64,000 bases of DNA, from assembly GCA_023409735.1 (NCBI GenBank), contig JAEYRB010000029.1, positions 69,612 to 133,611 on the forward strand, written 5' to 3'. This DNA is from Bacillota bacterium (GTDB lineage: Bacteria > Bacillota > Clostridia > Acetivibrionales > DTU013). Positions within the stretch are counted from its first letter, which is position 1. The number at the start of each line of letters is the position of its first letter. Positions 54,180-63,124 of this stretch are shown in pieces. The position numbers were made by a program, and so were the translations under genes. The notes under the pieces were generated by a model, which searched no databases, was not told the origin of the DNA, and worked only from the letters and a program-made list of their open reading frames with translations.

Positions 54180-55191
54180 TAATCTCGTCGCCTCCTCCTC
54201 TGGAAATGACAATCTCACCAGCATCCTCAAGCTTTCTGATCACATTGACAATCTTCTGCTGCGCTTCTTCTACATCCTTCAATCTTACAGGACCCATGAA
54301 TTCAATATCTTCCTTAATCATCTCAGTAAGGCGCTTGGACATATTGGCAAATATGACCTTTTGAACCTCCTCAGTAGCACCTTTAAGCGCTATTGCAAGC
54401 TGGTTATTCTCAATATCTCTAAGGAATCTCTGAATAGCTCTGTTATCAAGAGATAGAATATCCTCAAATACAAACATTCTCTTTCTTATTTCTTCCGCCA
54501 AGTCTGTATCCTCTACCTCAAGCGTTTCCATAATATATCTTTCTGTGCCCCTGTCCACTGTATTGAGAATATTAACAATTGCCTGTACGCCTCCTGCAGC
54601 TGTAAAGTCTTCTGTTACAAGCGATGACAGGTTCTTCTCTAGAATTCTTTCTACTTCCTTTATTACCTCAGGCGACGTTCTGTCCATTGTGGCTATTCGC
54701 CTTGCTACGTCTGCCTGCTTATCCTGCGGTAATGCAGCCATTACTATGGACGCCTGCTGTGGTTTTAGGTATGCAAGTATAAGAGCTATTGTCTGTGGAT
54801 GCTCTTTCTGTATAAAATTAAGAAGCTGTGACGGATCTGCTTTCCTTACAAACTCAAATGGCCTTACCTGCAGCGATACAGTAAGCTTGTTTATAATATC
54901 CAGTGCTTTCTGCGGTCCAAGCGCTTTTTCAAGAATCTCCTTTGCGTAACCAATACCACCCTCAGCTATATATTCCTGTGCCAGACATATCTGATAAAAT
55001 TCCTCAAGTACCTTTTCCTTTTCTTCCGGTGAAACAGTTCTTATATTCGCTATTTCTAAGGTCAGCTGTTCTATTTCTTCTTCCTTCAGATGTTTAAAAA
55101 TCTCTGCAGATCTTTCAGGGCCGAGAGAAATTAACAGCATTGCCGCTTTTTCACGTCCTGAACGTTCTTTTACGCCTGATGCTCTCGCCAT
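54172..55191 (-). CDS. fliG: Flagellar motor switch protein FliG
   Basis: 339 residues, three armadillo-like domains. Motifs include KAAMLLISLGPERSAEIFKHLKEEEIE, the PEEN-like region EHPQTIALILAYLKPQQAS and the C-terminal charged torque helix (DILSLDNRAIQRFLRDI). Contacts the stator and FliF. Confidence 0.97.
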   Translation of the reverse strand: MARASGVKERSGREKAAMLLISLGPERSAEIFKHLKEEEIEQLTLEIANIRTVSPEEKEKVLEEFYQICLAQEYIAEGGIGYAKEILEKALGPQKALDIINKLTVSLQVRPFEFVRKADPSQLLNFIQKEHPQTIALILAYLKPQQASIVMAALPQDKQADVARRIATMDRTSPEVIKEVERILEKNLSSLVTEDFTAAGGVQAIVNILNTVDRGTERYIMETLEVEDTDLAEEIRKRMFVFEDILSLDNRAIQRFLRDIENNQLAIALKGATEEVQKVIFANMSKRLTEMIKEDIEFMGPVRLKDVEEAQQKIVNVIRKLEDAGEIVISRGGGDEIIV

Positions 55192-55206
55192 ACAATTATT
55201 CCTCTC

Positions 55207-56787
55207 CTAACTATCCCATTCGTCAGAAAGCCAATTCCTCAAAAGTTGTGCTACTGAATCTGGCTTCTGTTTAACAAAATTATCTATCTGTTTTTTGATC
55301 TCAGATTTTTCTTCCACATCTAGATCGGGCAGAGGCAGTTCCGGTTCCGGAACTACGAATTTAGGTCCGTCGGCTGTAGCAATTTGCGTAACCTCTTCAA
55401 GCTCTTTGTTTTTCTTTGGGATAATAGCTATAGTTAGTGCTATTATTAGTATAAGCATTAATGCAAAGAATCCATATCTCTGTAATAATTCGTTTATTTT
55501 ATCCTCTAATGACTCTTCTATAATCTTCGGTTGTGCAAGCTTAAGCTTATTTACTACCACATTCTTGACCGGTATGCCTGTAGCAGCGCTTGCTGCAGAT
55601 TTTACTTCGTTGAGAAAATCCTCGTCAAGCTTCGAGTCATCCTGTACTTCTCTGCCATACCAAAGGGATATGGCAACACTTGATTCATTTGCTATAAGCT
55701 TTCCGGGTGCCTTCTTCTTTTCTGTCATCCTCTCGTCATAGCCGTAGTTGTATTCCTCTTCAACATTGGAATAATCGGAATTTCCATCATTGCCAAGCAT
55801 ATAGGTGGTGGAGTTATTATCTCCGGGATTTGATCCTATTCCCGGTTCCCCGGAAGCCGATCCGTTCTTTATAGTTTCCTCGCTGGTCTTGCTGCTAATA
55901 ACTGCCCCTCCGGTCATTCCATCTGGGTTTGTTATAGTTTTGCTTTTTGACTCTTCACTGTCAAAATCTAGAGTAGCATGTACAATAACTCTCAGCGTAT
56001 CAAAGCTATCATGCTGCTCTACACTGAAATAATCAAGTACCTTCTGCTCAAGCTCAGCCTCTCTCGCGCGGCGAAGTTCATCCTGACTATTTGCTGCAGC
56101 TATTGAATCATCGGCGGATTCGGTATTGAGTATATTTCCATTATTGTCAACTACTGTTACATCGCTCGGATCCAGATTCTCTACACTGCTCGACATAAGC
56201 ATTACGACGCCGTTTACTTGCGCTGATGTTATTTTAGTGTTTGGTCTTATCATAACATACGCAGTAGATTTAGGCGGTTCTTGTCCCTCGCTGTAAAACA
56301 ACGAGGTTTCAGGGACTGCCAGTGTAACTGCAGCTTGATCGATATTGTCCAGCATTTCGATTTTTGTTTCCAGATTTGATATCTCCTGCTGCCTCCAGAT
56401 TGCTTTTCTATCACTTTGCGTTGTAGTAATGCCAATTTTTTGAATAGCATCCTCAAACGTAAAGCCATCCTTGGGATAACCGGCTTGTGCCAACAAAATC
56501 TGCGCCTTATTGTTATTTTTAGCATCAATTACAATACTTGTACCATTGTTCTGTGCTTCGTTCCAGATGCCATTATCATTTAATACAGTTATCATTTCGC
56601 CTATCTGTGTTTTATCAGAATTAGTGAAAAGGACTATCCTGTTGGGCCTTGTCAAAAGGATAATGGATATAGTTATAGCTACAACTACAATTGCAGAAGT
56701 AACATAAAGACGTGTCTTTTGCGATTTATCAAGACTTCCCCAAAATTCTTTAATTTGATTCAGATACTTTTTTAAAAATTCGGGCAC
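55207..56787 (-). CDS. fliF: MS-ring protein FliF
   Basis: 526 residues: two membrane helices (about 25-45 and 438-460) around a large periplasmic ring-building region, with the C-terminal FliG-binding tail (QKPDSVAQLLRNWLSDEW). The GTG at 56787 is favoured because AAGGTGG lies 7 nt ahead; the longer frame from 56808 overlaps that site. Confidence 0.96.
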   Translation of the reverse strand: MPEFLKKYLNQIKEFWGSLDKSQKTRLYVTSAIVVVAITISIILLTRPNRIVLFTNSDKTQIGEMITVLNDNGIWNEAQNNGTSIVIDAKNNNKAQILLAQAGYPKDGFTFEDAIQKIGITTTQSDRKAIWRQQEISNLETKIEMLDNIDQAAVTLAVPETSLFYSEGQEPPKSTAYVMIRPNTKITSAQVNGVVMLMSSSVENLDPSDVTVVDNNGNILNTESADDSIAAANSQDELRRAREAELEQKVLDYFSVEQHDSFDTLRVIVHATLDFDSEESKSKTITNPDGMTGGAVISSKTSEETIKNGSASGEPGIGSNPGDNNSTTYMLGNDGNSDYSNVEEEYNYGYDERMTEKKKAPGKLIANESSVAISLWYGREVQDDSKLDEDFLNEVKSAASAATGIPVKNVVVNKLKLAQPKIIEESLEDKINELLQRYGFFALMLILIIALTIAIIPKKNKELEEVTQIATADGPKFVVPEPELPLPDLDVEEKSEIKKQIDNFVKQKPDSVAQLLRNWLSDEWDS

Positions 56788-56887
56788 TGTAACACCACCT
56801 TGCAGCAACTAGATCTATAATTTTTGTAAACATCAGCATTTCGTATCCAAATCTAAGAAATACAACTAAAATAAACTAATAATAAAA

Positions 56888-57199
56888 TTAAATCTGCATT
56901 TGCATAATCTCTTTATATGCATCTAATATCTTGTTTCTGATCTGCATGGTGAACTGAAATGCTGTATCAGCCTTCTGGGCTGCAATCAACACCTGTGGGA
57001 TATTATCTGTTTTGCCTGCGGCAAATTGATCTGCCAAATTATCTGCTTCAATGAGTAGGCTGTTTGTATCGTTTATTGCATTCTTCAGATAATCGGAAAA
57101 TGGAATTGAACTGCCGACTCCATTCTGCTCATCTACTGTTTCAAATAGTGAACGCGAAGGCGCCAATGAGCCTGCTGACGCGATTTCATTAATGGCCAT
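56888..57199 (-). CDS. fliE: Rod adaptor protein FliE
   Basis: 103 residues with the conserved C-terminus QVLIAAQKADTAFQFTMQIRNKILDAYKEIMQMQI. Joins the MS ring to the rod. Confidence 0.96.
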   Translation of the reverse strand: MAINEIASAGSLAPSRSLFETVDEQNGVGSSIPFSDYLKNAINDTNSLLIEADNLADQFAAGKTDNIPQVLIAAQKADTAFQFTMQIRNKILDAYKEIMQMQI

Positions 57200-57243
57200 G
57201 TAACTACACCACCCTTAATAATTCTTTAGTAAAATTCAAAATA

Positions 57244-57690
57244 TCATGTACCAATTTCAAGTGCCTTCATTGCCATACTTTTTGTAGTATTTATAGCAGT
57301 AACATTAGCTTCATATGCCCTGGTTGAAGATATCATATTGACCATTTCAGTTATTACGTCAACATTAGGTCTCTCCACATAACCATCCTCATTAGCATCC
57401 GGATTTCCCGGCTCATACACCATCTTAAACGGACTGTTATCCTCTATAATAGCTGCAACCTTTACACCGCCGCCTGTGCTGCTTCCCATCAGTTTTTTAC
57501 TGCTTGATGTCAGATAATCGGAAAAAGCCGGATTACTTTCCTCGAAAACAACTATCTTACGTCGGTATGGCGTGCCATTTTTAGTCCTTGTCGTATTAAC
57601 ATTAGCTATATTCTCAGAAATTGTGTCCATACGGAGTCTTTGTGCTGTAAGCGCTGATGCACCAACATCAAGTGCACTGAAATAACCCAT
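57244..57690 (-). CDS. flgC: Proximal rod protein FlgC
   Basis: 148 residues. N-terminal rod motif (SALTAQRLRMDTISENIANVNTTRTKNGTPYRRK) and C-terminal MVNMISSTRAYEANVTAINTTKSMAMKALEIG. Exported axial subunit. 3 bp after flgB. Confidence 0.97.
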   Translation of the reverse strand: MGYFSALDVGASALTAQRLRMDTISENIANVNTTRTKNGTPYRRKIVVFEESNPAFSDYLTSSSKKLMGSSTGGGVKVAAIIEDNSPFKMVYEPGNPDANEDGYVERPNVDVITEMVNMISSTRAYEANVTAINTTKSMAMKALEIGT

Positions 57691-57693
57691 ACA

Positions 57694-58107
57694 CTATCTG
57701 CCCCCTTCCCTGATCGCTGACTTAAGCCTCTGATAGCTACTGTTTATACTCTGTACAAGCGTATTATATCTTATGTTGTTTTTCGCTAACGAGGCCATCT
57801 CTGTCTCAATATCAACATTGTTACCATCAAGTCTTGTGCTTAATTCTTTGTAATCCTTTGTCACCTTTAGATCAATGTCTTCAGGGCTTTTATTACCTAT
57901 CTGTATATGTCTTTTGTCTGTGGTTATACCTCTGAAGCCATTGCCACCTATTGCATCTTCAAGGTATCCCTCAAAATTAACTGTGCTTTTCTTAAAGTTT
58001 GGAGTATCAACATTAGCAATGTTGTTAACTATAACCTCATTGCGCGTCCACGCCGCATTAAGTGACTTTTCACGAAGTGTAAGATTACTTGTCAGTTTGT
58101 CAAACAT
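57694..58107 (-). CDS. flgB: Proximal rod protein FlgB, first gene of fla/che operon
   Basis: 137 residues beginning MFDKLTSNLTLREKSLNAAW, with NNIANVDTPNFK and the C-terminal LAKNNIRYNTLVQSINSSYQRLK. The start at 58107 is clear: GGAGG lies 6 nt upstream. First gene of the about 32-kb operon, with a promoter about 120 bp upstream. Confidence 0.96.
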   Translation of the reverse strand: MFDKLTSNLTLREKSLNAAWTRNEVIVNNIANVDTPNFKKSTVNFEGYLEDAIGGNGFRGITTDKRHIQIGNKSPEDIDLKVTKDYKELSTRLDGNNVDIETEMASLAKNNIRYNTLVQSINSSYQRLKSAIREGGR

Positions 58108-58228
58108 TTTTTGCCTCCTGATACAAATAATTAACAAATAAAAATACTTACCATAGTATCTTTCGACATCATAGTAATATTCTTAACAGCAAAAAAGTAA
58201 TACAAAATATTCCATGTCAATAAAATTG

Positions 58229-58257
58229 ATTTTAACACATAAATATTACAATTTCAA
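58229..58257 (-). promoter_or_regulatory. Candidate sigma-A promoter of the fla/che operon
   Basis: On the minus strand TTGAAA (58252-58257), 17 nt, TAAAAT (58229-58234), preceded by a TGTG. Transcription would begin near 58222, giving a leader of about 115 nt before flgB. A lone TTGACA at 58215-58220 lacks a partner -10 box. Confidence 0.65.
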
Positions 58258-58274
58258 CATTATATTGTTGAAAT
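58251..58274. promoter_or_regulatory. Perfect inverted repeat over the -35 box (possible operator)
   Basis: ATTTCAACA (58251-58259) and TGTTGAAAT (58266-58274), 9-bp perfect arms with a 6-nt AT spacer. One arm contains the -35 hexamer, so a protein bound here would block or alter polymerase binding. No T tract follows, so it is not a terminator. Confidence 0.6.
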
Positions 58275-58329
58275 ATTAAAATGAAGGCAATATATTGTGG
58301 TTTGTAAGCTTAGAAATATATATAAACGA

Positions 58330-59634
58330 CTAAATTGTCACATTTTTTATTAACTTTATTGAATTTTCTGCTATTGCTGCATATTTATCTTGTTTGCTTC
58401 TATATCTTACATTTGGCGACTTTATAAGGCCGAAGCTAGCATTCATCGGTTGGAACTTACTTACTGCATTTCCTGAAACATAGGCTGCCAGAGAGCCTAT
58501 AGCTGTTTCCTGAGGAAATATGAGCCTATCCTGTCCTGCAAATATGCGTGCTGCATTTAATCCTGCAACAAGCCCGGAGGCAGCTGATTCTATATAGCCT
58601 TCAACGCCTGTTATCTGGCCTGCAAAGAATACATCCTGTTTTGATATCATTTGATAAGCTGCATTCAATAAGCCCGGAGAATTAATATAAGTATTTCTAT
58701 GCATCACTCCATACCTTGCGAATTCTGCATTTTCAAGTCCGGGTATAAGACCGAATACTCTCTTTTGCTCCGGCCATCGCAGATGTGTCTGGAAACCTAC
58801 GATATTATAAAGTGTAGCCTCCTTGTTATCCTGTCTTAGCTGAACTACTGCATAAGGCTCCTTCCCTGCTCTGGGATCAATTAATCCAATAGGCTTGAGC
58901 GGGCCAAAGCGCATGGTATCATAACCATTTCGTGCCATACTTTCAATAGGCATACAGCCACTGAAGAGGATCTCCTTTTCAAAGACCTTCAAAGGGACGA
59001 CCTGTGCATTTATCAGTTCAGTGTGAAATTTGCGGTATTGTTCAGCATCCATAGGACAATTGATATAATCATCTGTTCCTTTGCCATAACGTGACGCCCT
59101 GAATGCACATTGCATATTAATGGATTCATAGGTTACTATCGGCGCTGCTGCATCATAAAAATACAGGCAGTCCTTTCCTGTAAGCTTAAGTATGCAGTCT
59201 GACAAGGCCTCAGACGTCAGCGGACCGGTGGCTATAATTGTAATACCTTCCTCTGGAAGGTCACTTACCTCTTCTGCTATTACTGTAACATTTGGATGTT
59301 TTAGTAACTCATCTGTGACCATTTGAGAAAAAAGCGTTCTGTCAACAGCTAAAGCACCGCCTGCCGGAAGCCTGGTCGCATCAGCGCAGCGCATTATAAG
59401 CGAATCCAGAAGCCGCATTTCTTCCTTGAGAAGGCCTACGGCATTATCGAGCCTATCAGACCTGAGAGAATTGCTGCATACAAGCTCTGCAAATGTGTCT
59501 ATACTATGTGCAGGTGAATGCTTCAAGGGCTTCATCTCATACAATCTTACCTTTAAGCCCCTCTTCGCGGCCTGCCAAGCCGCTTCACAACCTGCAAGTC
59601 CTGCCCCTATTATGTTAATAACCTGTTCTGACAT
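58330..59634 (-). CDS. trmFO: tRNA U54 methyltransferase TrmFO
   Basis: 434 residues. FAD-binding N-terminus (INIIGAGLAGCEAAWQAA), the conserved CSNSLRSD loop with the catalytic cysteine and the C-terminal GQITGVEGYIESAASGLVAGLNAA. Uses methylene-tetrahydrofolate to make 5-methyluridine 54 in tRNA. Start at 59634 has AGGAGC 9 nt ahead. Neighbour order dprA-topA-trmFO is as in Bacillus, but codY and clpQY, which follow there, are absent and flgB comes next. Confidence 0.96.
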   Translation of the reverse strand: MSEQVINIIGAGLAGCEAAWQAAKRGLKVRLYEMKPLKHSPAHSIDTFAELVCSNSLRSDRLDNAVGLLKEEMRLLDSLIMRCADATRLPAGGALAVDRTLFSQMVTDELLKHPNVTVIAEEVSDLPEEGITIIATGPLTSEALSDCILKLTGKDCLYFYDAAAPIVTYESINMQCAFRASRYGKGTDDYINCPMDAEQYRKFHTELINAQVVPLKVFEKEILFSGCMPIESMARNGYDTMRFGPLKPIGLIDPRAGKEPYAVVQLRQDNKEATLYNIVGFQTHLRWPEQKRVFGLIPGLENAEFARYGVMHRNTYINSPGLLNAAYQMISKQDVFFAGQITGVEGYIESAASGLVAGLNAARIFAGQDRLIFPQETAIGSLAAYVSGNAVSKFQPMNASFGLIKSPNVRYRSKQDKYAAIAENSIKLIKNVTI

Positions 59635-59782
59635 TATTAAAATGCTCCTGATTGAATTCTGCCTTGGCACTTGCAAGTTATCCTTTTAGCTGTGCAACGG
59701 TAATATTTTGTGTTGCCATGATAAAATACTGCATATTGCACCGCTAAATGTCAATGGTTAAATTACAAATGCCTTTGCTCAA

Positions 59783-61870
59783 TTATTCCTTACCTTTTTC
59801 TATAGTATAATCGCATCCATCCTTGCTGCATTTAAGAGCAAGCTTCTTTCCAGAGTACTTTTTCAGAAGGAAGCTACCGCACTTAGGACAATTTTCACCC
59901 GCGGGCATATCCCATGACATAAAGCTGCAAGTGGGGTTATTCTCACACCCAATATATCTTTTACCCTTTCTTGTCTTTTTATAAAGCACCTTTCCTCCGC
60001 ATTCTGGACAAGAGACTCCAGCCTCCTCCAATATGGGCTTAGCATTCCTGCATTCCGGGAAACCGGGGCATGCAAGAAATTTTCCGAACCGACCGTTTTT
60101 GATCACCATATTACGGCCGCATTTCTCGCATTTAATGTCTGTAACCTCATCATGAATTTCAATCTGCCCAATTTTGGATTCTGCTTCCTTCAACGCTTCT
60201 TCAAAAGGGCCATAGAAATCCTTCATCAGGTCAGCCCATTTCTTTGTACCCTCTTCAACATCATCCAGCTTGTTTTCCCACTGTGCCGTAAACTGAACGT
60301 TTACTATATCAGGAAAATTGCTGGTCATAAGATCATTAACTATTTTACCGAGCTCTGTTGGAAGGAGGAACTTCTTTTCCTTCTCAATATAACCCCTGGC
60401 AAGTATAGTTGTAATTATTGGAGCATATGTGCTGGGACGCCCTATACCTTTTTCCTCAAGGACCTTTACCAGGGAAGCTTCCGTATACCTCAGAGGCGGC
60501 TGTGTAAAGTGCTGCTTGTCAACTAATTTCTTTAGATCCAGTGCTTCATCCTCTTCGAGAATAGGTATTTGCGTCTCGGCTTCATCCGTATCTTCATCTT
60601 TACCTTCGATATAAACTGCTATAAACCCCTGGAATTTTATTTTAGAACCATTTGCCTTAAAGAGGAACCTTCCTGCAGTAATGTCAGCAGATACAGTATC
60701 ATAAACAGCCGAAGCCATCTGACATGCAATAAACCTTGACCATATAAGCTTATAAAGCTTGTACTGATCATTCGTCAATGAATCCTTCACACTATCCGGG
60801 TCCATTGAAACATATGTGGGACGGATAGCTTCATGAGCGTCCTGAGATGCTGACCTGTTCTTATAAACTCTAAATTCCTCAGGCAGATATTTTTGACCAT
60901 ATTTTTCTTCTATATATTTTTTTGCTTCTTGCTGTGCTTCTGTCGATATTCTTGTAGAATCTGTACGAATATAGGTTACAAGGCCCAACGCCCCATGCCC
61001 CTTGACCTCAATTCCCTCGTAAAGCTGCTGTGCAATCATCATTGTCTTTTTGGTAGGAAAGCCAAGTTTCCTTGCAGCTTCCTGCTGCATTGTACTTGTA
61101 ATAAACGGCGGTGCGGGCGTTTTTTTCTTTTCGCCGAGCTTAACCTTTTTGACAATATATTTTTTACCTTTAAGTTCCTCCAGGATCTCTTTAACCTGTG
61201 ATTCGCTCTTTAGCTCGATTTTATCATCGGCAGTGCCGAAAAATTTTGCATCAAATGCAGGTCCGGATTTATGTCTAGATAAATTCGCAACAACAGTCCA
61301 ATATTCCTCTGACTCGAAATTATTTATTTCCTCTTCCCTGTCGCATATCAGGCGCGTAGCAACAGACTGAACACGTCCGGCACTAAGGCCTTTTCTTATT
61401 TTTCTCCAAAGTAGAGGGCTTATCTTATAGCCAACTATTCTGTCTAAGACCCTTCTGGCCTGCTGCGCATTAACAAGATCCATGTCAATTTTTCTTGGAG
61501 CCTTTATTGCGCTTTTTACCGCGTTCTTCGTTATTTCATTAAATGTTATTCTGCACTTGTCGGATTCATCAATATTCAGCAAATTGGCAAGATGCCACGA
61601 AATAGCTTCTCCCTCACGGTCAGGGTCAGTAGCGAGATAAACTTTTCCTGATGCTTTTGATTCCTTTTTAAGCTTGCTTATTACGTCGCCTTTACCCCTA
61701 ATGGTAATATATTTAGGTTCAAAATTATGCTCAATATCAACCCCTATCTGGCTTTTAGGTAAATCCCTTACATGCCCGACAGAAGCTATTACCTTATAAT
61801 CCTTACCAAGGAACTTTCCTATTGTATTTGCCTTTGCCGGTGATTCTACTATGACCAGGTTGTTTGCCAT
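59783..61870 (-). CDS. topA: DNA topoisomerase I
   Basis: 695 residues: TOPRIM domain (NLVIVESPAKANTIGKFLG, DPDREGEAISWHL), the catalytic tyrosine in VTYIRTDSTR near residue 300, and three C-terminal zinc-ribbon units (CEKC...CPGFPEC, CPEC...CENNPTC, CPKC...CSKDGC). Relaxes negative supercoils. The ATG at 61870 is backed by GGGAGG; the upstream extension to 61915 is not. Confidence 0.97.
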   Translation of the reverse strand: MANNLVIVESPAKANTIGKFLGKDYKVIASVGHVRDLPKSQIGVDIEHNFEPKYITIRGKGDVISKLKKESKASGKVYLATDPDREGEAISWHLANLLNIDESDKCRITFNEITKNAVKSAIKAPRKIDMDLVNAQQARRVLDRIVGYKISPLLWRKIRKGLSAGRVQSVATRLICDREEEINNFESEEYWTVVANLSRHKSGPAFDAKFFGTADDKIELKSESQVKEILEELKGKKYIVKKVKLGEKKKTPAPPFITSTMQQEAARKLGFPTKKTMMIAQQLYEGIEVKGHGALGLVTYIRTDSTRISTEAQQEAKKYIEEKYGQKYLPEEFRVYKNRSASQDAHEAIRPTYVSMDPDSVKDSLTNDQYKLYKLIWSRFIACQMASAVYDTVSADITAGRFLFKANGSKIKFQGFIAVYIEGKDEDTDEAETQIPILEEDEALDLKKLVDKQHFTQPPLRYTEASLVKVLEEKGIGRPSTYAPIITTILARGYIEKEKKFLLPTELGKIVNDLMTSNFPDIVNVQFTAQWENKLDDVEEGTKKWADLMKDFYGPFEEALKEAESKIGQIEIHDEVTDIKCEKCGRNMVIKNGRFGKFLACPGFPECRNAKPILEEAGVSCPECGGKVLYKKTRKGKRYIGCENNPTCSFMSWDMPAGENCPKCGSFLLKKYSGKKLALKCSKDGCDYTIEKGKE

Positions 61871-61961
61871 CGTATCCTCCCATATTCCGAATATACTAAA
61901 TCTTGCATTTTTCATTGTAAAGTAAAAATATTAAAATGTAAATTACTTTATTATTATAACT

Positions 61962-63056
61962 CTATTCAATCAGCTTATAATACTTGCCGGGCAGTTGTTC
62001 CACAAAGCCGCTCAACTCAAGCATTACTAGTACAGATCCTGCAAGCTGGACGCTTATTTTACAATCTCTGGCGATCGTATCTATATGTGCTGGTCCCAAT
62101 TGAAGCCTTTGAGCAATACTTTTCTCCTCACTGCCTGTAATCTGATTTATTGACGGTGTTCTGCTCAGTATATTATTTGCACTATAACTCATATTCAATT
62201 CACTTAAAATATCTTCCGCACTTGTAACCAATTTTGCTCCGTCTTTTATCAACATATTTGTACCGACACTGTTTAAACTGTTTATATTTCCGGGTACTGC
62301 AAAAACATCCTTTCCCTGTTCCAAAGCAAAATCCGCAGTTATTAGAGAACCGCTTTTAGAATTAGCCTCAATTATAGTAATTGCCCGAGATATTCCGCTT
62401 ATTATCCTGTTTCTTGCAGGAAAATTGAAGGATAATGGAGGTGTTTCAGGCGGGTATTCTGATATGACAGCTCCGTTACTTATAATATCTTTCATAAGCT
62501 TAGCATTTTCAGACGGGTAAACTATATCTATACCACAGCCTAATACAGCAACAGTCCTTCCTCCGGCATCCAAAGCGCCCTTATGAGCACCCGAATCTAT
62601 GCCCCGTGCCATTCCGCTGACAATTGTTATACCATTTGATGCAAGCTCCATTGATAGCCTTCTAGCCATATTCAGCCCATATTGAGTTGCCCTTCTTGAT
62701 CCGACTACAGCCACATGAACATCGTCTTTCCGAAGCTTACCCCTGCAGTAGAGTACCACAGGAGGGTCGTTCAAATACCTAAGCTCGCCGGGATATGTTG
62801 AGTCATTATAGGTAATAACATCCGCATCGCATTTTTTGACATCATCATATAGCTTATCAGTCTTTTTGCGCTTTTCTGGATCCTTTATTTCAATTATCAT
62901 CTGCGGTGTTACAAAGCTTAGTCCTTTAAGCTCTGACTCCTTTGCCTCCCACAACAGTGCAGGATCCTTGAAATGTTCGAGTAGCAGCACTTTTTTAGCA
63001 GGAGGTGTTTTAATAAGGGAACTAAACCAAACCCAGTATTTAATTATTGTTTCCAT
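61962..63056 (-). CDS. dprA: DNA processing protein DprA
   Basis: 364 residues: a SAM-like N-terminus, the Rossmann-like core with GSRRATQYG and SGMARGIDSGAHKGAL, and a C-terminal winged helix (about 300-364). Loads RecA onto incoming single-stranded DNA during transformation; also kept in bacteria not known to be competent. Start at 63056 has GGAG 6 nt ahead; the longer frame to 63125 is unsupported. Confidence 0.95.
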   Translation of the reverse strand: METIIKYWVWFSSLIKTPPAKKVLLLEHFKDPALLWEAKESELKGLSFVTPQMIIEIKDPEKRKKTDKLYDDVKKCDADVITYNDSTYPGELRYLNDPPVVLYCRGKLRKDDVHVAVVGSRRATQYGLNMARRLSMELASNGITIVSGMARGIDSGAHKGALDAGGRTVAVLGCGIDIVYPSENAKLMKDIISNGAVISEYPPETPPLSFNFPARNRIISGISRAITIIEANSKSGSLITADFALEQGKDVFAVPGNINSLNSVGTNMLIKDGAKLVTSAEDILSELNMSYSANNILSRTPSINQITGSEEKSIAQRLQLGPAHIDTIARDCKISVQLAGSVLVMLELSGFVEQLPGKYYKLIE

Positions 63057-63124
63057 AGTGATCTCCGCCTTATGTAAACATTTTTTTGGACTTATACCTA
63101 TTTCATGAACAGAGAAAAACTGCA

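Noticed and set aside
58215..58220. TTGACA as a second fla/che promoter
   Set aside because: No acceptable -10 box lies 16-18 nt downstream on the minus strand.
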